This document shows positions 37,177 to 44,418 of a stretch of DNA of 64,000 nucleotides, piece after piece; within the stretch, counting starts at the first letter, position 1; every line of letters begins with the position of its first letter. The notes under the pieces were generated by a model. The model made no database searches. It saw only the letters and a list, made by a program, of their open reading frames with translations, and had not been told where the DNA came from. Origin of the DNA: Kitasatospora phosalacinea. Lineage in GTDB: Bacteria > Actinomycetota > Actinomycetes > Streptomycetales > Streptomycetaceae. The stretch spans positions 3,838 to 67,837 of the forward strand of contig NZ_JNWZ01000066.1 of NCBI RefSeq assembly GCF_000716545.1. The letters run 5' to 3'. The position numbers and the translations under genes are program-made.

Positions 37177-37310
37177 TGGTCGTCCACCCGGTGGCCCTGG
37201 CGGGCTCCTTGGCTTCTTGACCTTGCCCCCGATCTCTCGGCGACGTGGAAAACAATACAGCACGTCGGGGGGTGCTCGCTGCCAGGTTTCGGGGGTGGCG
37301 GGCCGGCGGG

Positions 37311-38606
37311 TCAGGGGGTGGGGTGGCGGGCGTCGTAACGGAGGAAGGCGGGGCGGCGGACGGCGAGGTAGAGGACGGCGGCGACGCAGGCGAGGCCGCC
37401 GGTGAGGATGGAGACGGTGGGGCTGGTGAGGGTGGCGACGGTGCCGGATTCGAAGTCGCCGAGGCGGGGGCCGCCGGTGACCACCACGATGAAGACGCCC
37501 TGGAGGCGACCGCGCATCTCGTCGGGGGCGGCGACCTGCATCATCGTGTTGCGGAAGATCATCGAGACGGTGTCGGCGCAGCCCGCCGCGGCGAGCAGGA
37601 GCAGGCCGAGCGGGAGGTTGCGGACGAGCCCGAAGGCCGCGATGGCCAGGCCCCAGGCGGCGACGGAGGCGAGGACGGCGATGCCGTGGCGGTGGATGCG
37701 GCCGATCCAGCCGGAGAAGAGGCCGCCGGCGAGGGCGCCGACGGCGGGGGCGGCGGCGAGCAGGCCGACGGTGCCGGCGTCGCCGCCGTAGAAGGGGAGG
37801 ACGATCGCGGGGAAGAGGGCCCGCGGGAGGCCGAAGACCATCGCGGCGAGGTCGGCGGCGAAGGAGGTGCGCAGGTTGGGCTGGCCGCGCAGGAAGCGCA
37901 GGCCGTCGAGGACGGTGGCGCGCTTGCCGGTAGTGCTCTGCGGGCGCATCGCGGGCAGGCGCCACATCGCGTAGAGGGTGGCGGTGAAGGCGGCGGTGTC
38001 GATCAGGTACGCGCTCTGCGCCCCGTACGCGGCGACGGCGACGCCGCCGAGCAGCGGGCCGACGGTCTGGCCGAGGTTCACGCCGATGGTGTTGAGGGCG
38101 TTGGCGGCGGGCAACTGCTCGCGCGGGACGAGGCGCGGGATCATCGAGGACCTGGCGGGCGAGCTGACCGCGAAGAAGCCGCCCTGGAGCGCGACGGCGG
38201 CGTAGAGCAGGACGACGGAGCGCAGGTCCAGCAGGGCCTGGGCGGCGAGCAGCGCGGAGACCGCGGCGAGGCCGCCGGAGCCGATCAGGCCGAGGCGGCG
38301 GCGGTCGACGCGGTCGGCGATGGCGCCGCCGTACAGGCCGAAGACGACCAGTGGCACCAGGGAGCAGATTCCGACCAGGCCGGTGAGGAAGGTGGAGCCG
38401 GTGAGGTGGAAGACCTGGATGCCGACCGCGAGGGCGGTCATCTGCTGGCCGATCGAGGAGACCGTCTGTCCGAACCAGAGTCGCCGGTAGTCGGGGCTCT
38501 GACGCAGCGGGGTGAGGTCGGCGAAGGCGCCGCGGGTGAGGCGGCGCAGCCCGGACGGGGCGGGTCGGGGCGGCGGGGACGGTCGGGAGGGGGTCTCGGT
38601 TGGCAC
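37311..38606 (-). CDS. MFS transporter (EntS-like)
   Basis: This 431-residue major facilitator has twelve spans, with the start of the fold at DYRRLWFGQTVSSIGQQMTALAV and motif A reading IADRVDRRRLG. This is typical of the enterobactin-exporter-like group. The GTG at 38606 gives the expected N-terminus; an ATG at 38723 would read through an inverted repeat. It lies downstream of a TetR gene on the same strand, separated by a 20-bp tandem array. The TetR protein may regulate it. The substrate is unknown. Confidence 0.88.
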   Translation of the reverse strand: MPTETPSRPSPPPRPAPSGLRRLTRGAFADLTPLRQSPDYRRLWFGQTVSSIGQQMTALAVGIQVFHLTGSTFLTGLVGICSLVPLVVFGLYGGAIADRVDRRRLGLIGSGGLAAVSALLAAQALLDLRSVVLLYAAVALQGGFFAVSSPARSSMIPRLVPREQLPAANALNTIGVNLGQTVGPLLGGVAVAAYGAQSAYLIDTAAFTATLYAMWRLPAMRPQSTTGKRATVLDGLRFLRGQPNLRTSFAADLAAMVFGLPRALFPAIVLPFYGGDAGTVGLLAAAPAVGALAGGLFSGWIGRIHRHGIAVLASVAAWGLAIAAFGLVRNLPLGLLLLAAAGCADTVSMIFRNTMMQVAAPDEMRGRLQGVFIVVVTGGPRLGDFESGTVATLTSPTVSILTGGLACVAAVLYLAVRRPAFLRYDARHPTP

Positions 38607-38672
38607 CCCGCCATGCTCGTTCAGTCGTTCGACGGCCGTGCGGGCGGGGTGCGGGTGGACATCCGCGGCAAT

Positions 38673-38704
38673 GGACGGACATCCGCAGGAAACGATGTCC
38701 GTCC
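38673..38704. promoter_or_regulatory. 11-bp inverted repeat upstream of the MFS gene
   Basis: GGACGGACATC (38673-38683) is perfectly inverted at 38694-38704 around 10 bp. A further half-site GGACATCCGC precedes it at about 38657. It is 67 bp upstream of the MFS start and is a candidate operator. Confidence 0.5.
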
Positions 38705-38720
38705 GCCGGGCAGGGGTGGC

Positions 38721-38840
38721 CACCCGCGCGAAACGGCGGACGCCTGCGGAAAACGGCGGACGCCCGCGCGAAACAGCGGACGTCTACGGAAAACGACGGA
38801 CGCCCGCGCGAAACGACAGACGCCCGCGCGAAACGGCGGG
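38721..38840. repeat. Six 20-bp tandem repeats
   Basis: Six units of exactly 20 bp with consensus CGCCCGCGCGAAACGGCGGA occupy 38721-38840. The central GAAAC(G/A) is kept in all and the outer bases vary between CGCG and TGCGG/TACGG types. The period is not a multiple of three, so it is not a protein repeat. It lies between the TetR gene end (38881) and the MFS promoter region. Confidence 0.85.
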
Positions 38841-38880
38841 CCGCGCCGGGGCATCCGCGGCCCCGGAGCGGCCGCCCCCC

Positions 38881-39507
38881 TCAGGCCCGCAGCAGGGTGC
38901 GGGTGAGGAGTTCGGCGAGCCGGTCGTCGAGGGGTTCGCGGGTGGCGAGCAGCCGGTACCAGAGGAGGCCGAAGGCGAGGTCGACGGCGGTGCCCGGGGT
39001 GAGGTGGGGGGCGAGCGCGCCGGCGGCGTGGGCGCGGGCGGTCAGGGTGCCGAGTGCTTCGCGGCGGGGGCGCAGCAGGGTGTGGTGGAAGCGTTCGCCG
39101 AAGGCGGGGTCGATCTGGGCCTCGGCCATCAGGGCGCGCAGGGCGTCGGTGGTGGGCGGGGCGGCGGCGGCGAACGTGGCGGCGAGGAAGGCGTGCAGGT
39201 CGGCGGCGTGGTCGCCGGTGTCGGGCAGCGGGATGTTCCGGCGGGCGTGCGCGGTGACGGCTTCGAGCAGGACGTCCGCCTTGCCGGGCCACCAGCGGTA
39301 GACGGTCTGCTTGCCGGTGCCGGCCCGGGCGGCGATGCCCTCGACGGTGAGGCGGGCGTAGCCGGCTTCGGCGAGCAGTTCGTACGCGGCGGTGAGGATG
39401 GCTCGGCGGCTCTCCTCGCTGCGACGGCGCCCCGGCCGCACGGGAGTCTGCGTCTCGTCGGCCGGACCGGCCGGGCCCTGGTTCGCTTGCTCGATCACGG
39501 GAGCCAC
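38881..39507 (-). CDS. TetR-family repressor
   Basis: This 208-residue regulator has the TetR helix-turn-helix at about residues 30-75 (ILTAAYELLAEAGYARLTVEG, RAGTGKQTVYRWWPGKADVL). A helical ligand domain follows. It starts at a GTG; a second GTG three codons in is also possible. It is divergent from the SDR at 39612 with a palindrome-like site between them, and upstream of an MFS exporter. The SDR, itself and possibly the exporter are the likely targets. Confidence 0.92.
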   Translation of the reverse strand: MAPVIEQANQGPAGPADETQTPVRPGRRRSEESRRAILTAAYELLAEAGYARLTVEGIAARAGTGKQTVYRWWPGKADVLLEAVTAHARRNIPLPDTGDHAADLHAFLAATFAAAAPPTTDALRALMAEAQIDPAFGERFHHTLLRPRREALGTLTARAHAAGALAPHLTPGTAVDLAFGLLWYRLLATREPLDDRLAELLTRTLLRA

Positions 39508-39511
39508 GCTA

Positions 39512-39549
39512 CCTTAATTCGAGACGAGACGTCGCGGTTCGAAATTAGG
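39512..39549. promoter_or_regulatory. Candidate TetR operator between TetR and SDR genes
   Basis: The imperfect inverted repeat CCTTAATTCGA ... TTCGAAATTAGG is AT-rich in a GC-rich background. It sits 5 bp from the TetR start, as expected for self-repression. Confidence 0.6.
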
Positions 39550-39611
39550 ACCCGGCGGTTCGTCCGGATCGACGGACGCACCTCGATGGAACGCTTGGGG
39601 AGAGAGCACAC

Positions 39612-40331
39612 ATGAGCGAGCGCACTGCACTGGTCGTCGGCGGCACTTCGGGGATCGGGCTGGCCACCGCCCGCCAACTGCGCGCCAGGGGCGCCGTGGT
39701 GCATGTGGCGGGCCGGAGCAAGGAGCGGCTGGAGGCGCTGGCGGCGAGCGACCCGGAGCTGATCGGGCACCGGGCGGACGGCGGCGACCGCGGGAGCATC
39801 GCGGAAGTCCTGGACACCATCGGCACGTTGGACTGGCTGGTGGTCGCGCTGAGCGGCGCCGAGGGCGCGGGGCCGTTCGCCGAACTCGACCTCGGCGCCC
39901 TGCGCGGCGCCTTCGAGGCCAAGTTCTGGGGGCAGTTGACCACGGTGCAGGCCGCGCTGCCGCACCTGACCGAGGACGGATCGGTCACGCTGGTCACCGC
40001 GATCTCGGCCCGCACCGGCATGCCGGGCACCGCCGGGCTGGCGGCGGTGAACGGGGCGCTGGAGGCGATGATCCGGCCGCTGGCCGTGGAGTTGGCCCCG
40101 CGCCGGATCAACGCCGTCTCCCCCGGCCTGGTCGACACCCCGTGGTGGAACGGCCTGCCGCAGGACGCCCGCGAGGCCTACTTCGCCCAGGTCGCCGACC
40201 GGTTGCCGGCCCGCCGGATCGCCGCCGCGGAAGACGTCGCCGAGGCCGTCGTGCTCGCCGCGACCAACCGCAACCTCACCGGCACCGTCCTGGAGACCGA
40301 CGGCGGCCTGCGCCTCACCACCCTCGACTGA
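39612..40331 (+). CDS. Short-chain dehydrogenase/reductase fold protein lacking the catalytic Tyr and Lys
   Basis: This 239-residue Rossmann protein has the cofactor loop VVGGTSGIG (residues 8-16) and ends with the SDR C-terminal TNRNLTGTVLETDGG. The substrate-site Ser132 is present. The following segment to about residue 168 contains no Tyr and no Lys (AGLAAVNGALEAM replaces the YxxxK region). Classical SDR catalysis is therefore unlikely. It may bind NAD(P) as a sensor or use another mechanism. GGGGAGAG precedes the ATG. It is divergent from the TetR gene. Confidence 0.88.
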   Translation: MSERTALVVGGTSGIGLATARQLRARGAVVHVAGRSKERLEALAASDPELIGHRADGGDRGSIAEVLDTIGTLDWLVVALSGAEGAGPFAELDLGALRGAFEAKFWGQLTTVQAALPHLTEDGSVTLVTAISARTGMPGTAGLAAVNGALEAMIRPLAVELAPRRINAVSPGLVDTPWWNGLPQDAREAYFAQVADRLPARRIAAAEDVAEAVVLAATNRNLTGTVLETDGGLRLTTLD

Positions 40332-40349
40332 CCGCCCGGCAGGGCGAGT

Positions 40350-41033
40350 TCACCGCGCGGCCAGTGCCGTGGTCTGCGCGTAGCCGATGACGTGGCCGCC
40401 CATCCCGAACGCGGTGACGGCCGCGGGGGTGGCGGCGGGCTGCGCCAGGCTCGGCGTGTCCAGGGCGTAGACGGTGATCCGGTAGTGGTGCGGGCGGTCG
40501 CCGACGGGCGGGCACGGGCCCAGGTAGCCCTGCACGCCCGCGTCGTCGGCGCCGGCCACCGCACCGGCCGGCAGGGTCCTCCCCAGGCCGGTGGCGTCGG
40601 CGGGGACGTCCCAGACCACCCAGTGCCAGAAGCCGGAGCCGGTCGGCGCGTCCGGGTCGAACATGGTGACGGCGAAGCTCCGGGTGCCGGCCGGGGCGCC
40701 GCGCCACTCCAGGCGCAGCGGCTGGTTCCCGCCGTCGCACCCGAAGGCGTTCGCCCAACTGGCCTGCGGGAAGGCGCCGTTCACCAGGTCGGGGCTGCTG
40801 ACCGTGAACCGCTTCGCGTCCGTCGGGATCCCGGAACGGACCGAGACCCGCCCGAAGTCCTTGGTCTCGCCGCGCACCTTGGCGCTCGAATCGGCGGCCC
40901 CCAGCAGCGTCAGCGCGGTGGCGGCGGACAGCAGGACGGCGGCGGCGCGGGACCGCCGCGACCACCCGGCGGCGGCAGGGACAGTGGCAGTGGCAGTGGC
41001 AGTGGCAGTGGTCGTACGGGGTGAACGTGACAT
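40350..41033 (-). CDS. PEBP family (YbhB/YbcL, Raf-kinase-inhibitor-like) protein, probably exported
   Basis: This 227-residue protein has an N-terminal region that starts with a Thr/Ala repeat (coded by a 6-bp tandem array) and then a hydrophobic segment (AAAVLLSAATALTLLGAADSSA) resembling a signal peptide. The PEBP fold follows, with SFAVTMFDPDAPTGSGFWHW and the conserved GPCPPVGDRPHHYRITVYAL. Bacterial PEBP proteins have no firm role; some inhibit serine proteases. The gene is convergent with the SDR gene. Confidence 0.88.
   Translation of the reverse strand: MSRSPRTTTATATATATVPAAAGWSRRSRAAAVLLSAATALTLLGAADSSAKVRGETKDFGRVSVRSGIPTDAKRFTVSSPDLVNGAFPQASWANAFGCDGGNQPLRLEWRGAPAGTRSFAVTMFDPDAPTGSGFWHWVVWDVPADATGLGRTLPAGAVAGADDAGVQGYLGPCPPVGDRPHHYRITVYALDTPSLAQPAATPAAVTAFGMGGHVIGYAQTTALAAR
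40983..41011. repeat. Hexanucleotide tandem array inside the PEBP gene
   Basis: About 4.8 copies of AGTGGC encode the TATATATV stretch near the N-terminus. Copy-number change would stay in frame and alter only the length of the presequence. Confidence 0.9.
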
Positions 41034-41185
41034 GGCGCGGAACTCCCGGTCGGTCGTCGAAACTTGCTTCCGGCACCAACCCTCGCCCGCCGCGCCCCAC
41101 TTGGGGAGGTCCTCCGGATGGTGGCACTCGGCGTACCAGCCTCGGCGCTGGACGGGTCGCCCGACCTGCGCCGATGATCGGGGGC

Positions 41186-42067
41186 ATGACCGAACGCGTA
41201 CCGCCCCGACAGGCCGAGCTGGCCGCCTTCCTCCGGGCGAAGCGCGCCCGGCTCCAGCCCGAGGAGACCGGTCTGCCGCGCGGGCCGCGCCGCCGCACCC
41301 CGGGGCTGCGCCGCCAGGAGGTGGCCCAACTCGCCGCCGTCAGCGTGGAGTGGTACGTCCGCCTGGAGCAGGGGCGGGTCGGCACCCCGGGCACCGCCGT
41401 CCTGGACGCCCTCGCCGAGGCGCTGCGCCTCACCCCGGACGAGCACCGGCACCTGCACCTGCTCGCCCGCGGCGAGACCCCCGTCCTGCCCGCGAGCAGC
41501 CCCCGGAACCCCGAGGTGCCCGCCTCGTTGCGCCAACTCCTGGACGGGATACCGCTGTTCCCTGCCTACCTGACCGACCACCGGCTCGACGTGCTGGCCC
41601 ACAACGCGGCCGCCCGGGCCCTGTTCGGCCCGGAGTTCGGTACCGGAGCGACCGACAACACCGCCCGGATGCTCTTCCTCGACCCGGCGACCCGCGCCAC
41701 CCAGCTCGACTGGCCCCGGGTCGCCCGCGAGACCGTCGGCCACCTGCGCACCGCCGCCGCCCACCATCCGGACGATCCCCACCTGGCCGCCCTCCTCGCC
41801 GAACTACGCGGCCACAGCCCCGAGTTCACCCTCTGGTGGGACGACCACACCGTCCTGGACCGCACCACCGGCACCAAGCGTGTCCAGCACGTCGAGGCCG
41901 GTCCCCTCCTGCTCCACTACGACATCCTCACCGCCGGCCCGCACCGCCTCTTCACCCTCACCCCCGCCGACCCCGCCACCGACCGCGCCCTGCGCCGCCT
42001 CGTCACCACCCACACCGCGGCCCGCACCACCACGGACAGCACCGTCCGCCCGATCACCGCGGCCTGA
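41186..42067 (+). CDS. XRE-family regulator with MmyB-like ligand domain
   Basis: This 293-residue protein has an N-terminal helix-turn-helix (ELAAFLRAKRARLQPEETGL, RRTPGLRRQEVAQLAAVSVEWYVRLEQGR) and a C-terminal MmyB/PAS-like domain (IPLFPAYLTDHRLDVLAHNAAARALFG). This pair is widespread in Streptomyces, often next to SDR or other oxidoreductase genes. The ATG at 41186 is chosen; an ATG at 41174 is a close alternative. It is divergent from the PEBP gene and may control nearby genes. The ligand is unknown. Confidence 0.9.
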   Translation: MTERVPPRQAELAAFLRAKRARLQPEETGLPRGPRRRTPGLRRQEVAQLAAVSVEWYVRLEQGRVGTPGTAVLDALAEALRLTPDEHRHLHLLARGETPVLPASSPRNPEVPASLRQLLDGIPLFPAYLTDHRLDVLAHNAAARALFGPEFGTGATDNTARMLFLDPATRATQLDWPRVARETVGHLRTAAAHHPDDPHLAALLAELRGHSPEFTLWWDDHTVLDRTTGTKRVQHVEAGPLLLHYDILTAGPHRLFTLTPADPATDRALRRLVTTHTAARTTTDSTVRPITAA

Positions 42068-42122
42068 ACCACGGCCGGAACCGCCGTCTGAACCACGACC
42101 TGAACCGCTGCCTGAACCGCCC
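42063..42122. repeat. Five 12-bp tandem repeats at the end of the XRE gene
   Basis: Units of type CCTGAACCRCNG run from 42063 to 42122 and begin within the last two codons of the gene. Two 18-bp direct repeats of a GCCCCCGGCGGTCCGG-type sequence follow before the convergent gene at 42182. Confidence 0.8.
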
Positions 42123-42181
42123 GGGGCCCGTGCGCCCCCGGCGGTCCGGGCGCCCCCGGCGGTCCGGGCGGTCCGGTGGCC

Positions 42182-42880
42182 TCAGCCCAGGTGCTTCAGC
42201 AGTTCCTGCGCCAGCGAGGCCGAGGAGGCCGGGTTCTGCCCGGTGATCAGGTTGCCGTCGACGACGACGTGCGGGGCCCAGGGGGCGCCGGTGTCGAGGG
42301 TGAGACCGGCTTCGGCGAGGCGGGTCTGGAGGAGCCACGGGGCGCGGTCGGCGAGGCCGGCCAGGGTCTCCTCCTCGTCGGTGAAGGCGGCGACGCGGCG
42401 GCCCGCGAAGGCGTTGCGGCCGGTGGCGGGGTCGACGGCCGCGAGCAGGGCGGCGGGGCCGTGGCAGACCACGGCGAGCGGCTTGCCGGAGGCGAGGGCG
42501 CGGGTGAGCAGGCGGCCGGAGTCGGCGTCGCGGGCGAGGTCCTCCATCGGGCCGTGGCCGCCGGGGTAGAAGACCGCGTCGTAGTCGTCGAGGTCGACGT
42601 CGGCGACGGCCAGCGGGTGGTCGAGCTCGGTCATCGAGGCCAGCGTGTCGGCGATTTCGCGGGCCTGCTCGGCGCCGCCGTTGGCGTCGGCACCGAGGCT
42701 CGCCCGGTCGACGGGCGGGACGACGCCACCGGGCGTGGCGACCGTGACCTGGTGGTCGGCCGCGCGCAGGACGCGGTACGGGGCGGCGGCCTCCTCGGCC
42801 CAGTAGCCGGTGGGGTGCTTGGTGCCGTCGGTGAGCGTCCAGTGGTCGGCGCCGGTCATCACGAACAGGATCTTCGACAT
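42182..42880 (-). CDS. DJ-1/PfpI-type glutamine-amidotransferase-like protein (Hsp31-like)
   Basis: This 232-residue protein of the type 1 GATase-like superfamily opens with KILFVMTGADHWTLTDGTKHPTGYWAEE. It has Glu113 in YPGGHGPMEDL and the nucleophile-elbow Cys139 in VVCHGPAAL. These residues match Hsp31/YajL-like glyoxalase III or deglycase proteins. It probably detoxifies reactive carbonyls. It is divergent from a LysR regulator at 43024 with palindromic sites between, so induction by stress through that regulator is plausible. Confidence 0.92.
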   Translation of the reverse strand: MSKILFVMTGADHWTLTDGTKHPTGYWAEEAAAPYRVLRAADHQVTVATPGGVVPPVDRASLGADANGGAEQAREIADTLASMTELDHPLAVADVDLDDYDAVFYPGGHGPMEDLARDADSGRLLTRALASGKPLAVVCHGPAALLAAVDPATGRNAFAGRRVAAFTDEEETLAGLADRAPWLLQTRLAEAGLTLDTGAPWAPHVVVDGNLITGQNPASSASLAQELLKHLG

Positions 42881-42973
42881 CTCGCGTTCCTCCGGGGGTG
42901 GTCAGTGTCGCGGTTGCGCCCCGACCGTAGACCGGCCGACCCATCGGTATCCAATGAGCGCGCCGATGACAGC

Positions 42974-42989
42974 CATCGGTTCTCCGATG
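42974..42989. promoter_or_regulatory. Palindromic LysR-like site between the PfpI and LysR genes
   Basis: CATCGG-TTCT-CCGATG is a perfect 6-4-6 inverted repeat. A second CATCGG...CCGATG pair with a longer spacing lies just upstream (about 42941-42967). Both are in the 143-bp divergent region. Confidence 0.5.
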
Positions 42990-43017
42990 ACTCGACCACC
43001 CGCCCCGCCGGTACGCT
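42987..43017 (+). promoter_or_regulatory. Predicted promoter of a leaderless LysR mRNA
   Basis: ATGACT (42987-42992) and TACGCT (43012-43017) are separated by 19 bp. TACGCT ends 6 bp before the ATG at 43024, and there is no ribosome binding site. Transcription would therefore start at or next to the start codon. Confidence 0.4.
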
Positions 43018-43023
43018 CGCCCG

Positions 43024-44001
43024 ATGGACGCCCCCCTGCCCCGGCCCGCCGCCGAACCGTCGGACCTCAACCAGTTGCGCACCTTCCTCGCGGTGTACCG
43101 CCTGGGCTCGTTCACCGCGGCCGCCCACCGGCTCGGCCTGTCGCAGTCGACGGTGACCGCCCAGATCCGCGCGCTGGAGCGGCGCCACGGGCGGGAGCTG
43201 TTCGAACGGCAGGCTCGCGGCGCGGCGGCGCTGCCCGCGGCGGACGAACTGGCCGCGCGGGTCGCCGAGCCGCTGGACCGGCTGGCCGACGCGGCGGAGC
43301 ACCGGCCGGCGGCCGAGCCGGTGCACCTGGCCGGGCCGGCGGAGCTGCTCGGCACGCTGGTGCTGCCCGCGCTCGCCCCGCTGGTCGCGTCCGGGGTGCG
43401 ACTGCGGGTGACCGCCGGGCTGACCGATCCGCTGCTGGAGGAACTCCGCTCCGGGCGTCACGACTTGGTGATCGCCACCCGCCGCCCGACCGGACGGGCG
43501 CTCACCGCCGTGCCGCTGGCGGACGAGGAGTTCGTCCTGGTCGCCGCACCCGGCTGGCCGGCCCCGGCACCCGCAGCGCCCCCGAGCGACCCGACGAACC
43601 CGGCCGATCCGGCCAGTCCGACCGACCCGGCCAGTCCGACCGACCCGGCCGACCTGGCCGAGGCGCTCCCCCGGCTGCCGCTGGTCAGCTACGCGGAGGA
43701 TCTGCCGATCGTCCGCCGCTACTGGCGGCACGTCTTCGGCCGCCGACTGCACGCCCGGGCCGCCGTCACGGTGCCCGACCTGCGGGCGGTGCGCGCGGCG
43801 GTGGTGGCCGGCGCGGGCTGGAGCGTGCTGCCCGCGTACCTGTGCCGGGAGGAGCTGGCGGCCGGGGCGCTCGTCCCGCTGCTGCTGCCGGAGGACCCGC
43901 CGATCAACACCGCGTACCTGGTGCACCGCCCGGAGCCCGCCCCGAACCCGCACCTGGCCGCCGTCCGGGAGCAGTTGCTGGCCGCCGCCCGCCGCTGGTG
44001 A
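43024..44001 (+). CDS. LysR-family regulator with a Pro/Asp-rich insertion
   Basis: This 325-residue LysR protein has its helix-turn-helix near residues 20-65 (FLAVYRLGSFTAAAHRLGL, SQSTVTAQIRALERRHG). The effector domain is interrupted at about residues 180-215 by a low-complexity insert with tandem DPASPT units coded by 18-bp repeats. It begins after the strand FVLVAAPGWP, where one loop of the fold is normally short. It is divergent from the DJ-1/PfpI gene. The insert may be a tolerated expansion. The ligand is unknown. Confidence 0.9.
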   Translation: MDAPLPRPAAEPSDLNQLRTFLAVYRLGSFTAAAHRLGLSQSTVTAQIRALERRHGRELFERQARGAAALPAADELAARVAEPLDRLADAAEHRPAAEPVHLAGPAELLGTLVLPALAPLVASGVRLRVTAGLTDPLLEELRSGRHDLVIATRRPTGRALTAVPLADEEFVLVAAPGWPAPAPAAPPSDPTNPADPASPTDPASPTDPADLAEALPRLPLVSYAEDLPIVRRYWRHVFGRRLHARAAVTVPDLRAVRAAVVAGAGWSVLPAYLCREELAAGALVPLLLPEDPPINTAYLVHRPEPAPNPHLAAVREQLLAAARRW

Positions 44002-44253
44002 CCCGGCCGGCCCGAACCGAACCGCGCCGGGCCGGAACACCTCGCACTGGAACACCCACGCTCTCCGGCTCCGCCGCTGATCCTGTGATCGGTGTCCGGG
44101 CCCGGTGCGCCTGGCGGGATCCCGGTGAACCGGCCCGGGGGCGCCGTGGGGAGTGCCGGCCGGTCACTCGAAGGCACCGCGCCTGCGGCGTGACCACCCC
44201 GCCCGATCACCGGCTCAGCGGCAGAACCCGCTCTCCCCCACCTCCCGGGGCCC

Positions 44254-44301
44254 TTGTCCACACAACTCGGCCCGAACCGGGCGTACTTGTCCGGACAACT
44301 C
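44254..44301. promoter_or_regulatory. Repeated TTGTCC-N2-ACAACTC sites upstream of phospholipase C
   Basis: TTGTCCACACAACTC (44254-44268) and TTGTCCGGACAACTC (44287-44301) differ at two positions and are 33 bp apart, about three helix turns. The second contains the perfect palindrome TTGTCCGGACAA. They resemble GntR/HutC-type operators and match the DasR consensus at about 12 of 16 positions. The rest of the 417-bp gap shows nothing clear. Confidence 0.55.
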
Positions 44302-44418
44302 AAGTCGTTCGCCCGACGTACGCCGGTCGGCCACGAGCGGGACGACGGGCGGTACCCCGCGCGCGCTGTCCTGGTGGGCGCCCTCCGTCCACCCCTCGTC
44401 CGTAGAGGTCGTGCCCCC

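Noticed and set aside
38721..38840. Six regularly spaced repeats considered as a CRISPR array
   Set aside because: Units are 20 bp with no unique spacers between them and no cas genes nearby; it is a simple tandem array.
37245..38906. Plus-strand frame of 553 codons rich in Gly/Asp/Glu/Ala
   Set aside because: It is antisense to the MFS gene and has the composition typical of shadows in GC-rich DNA.
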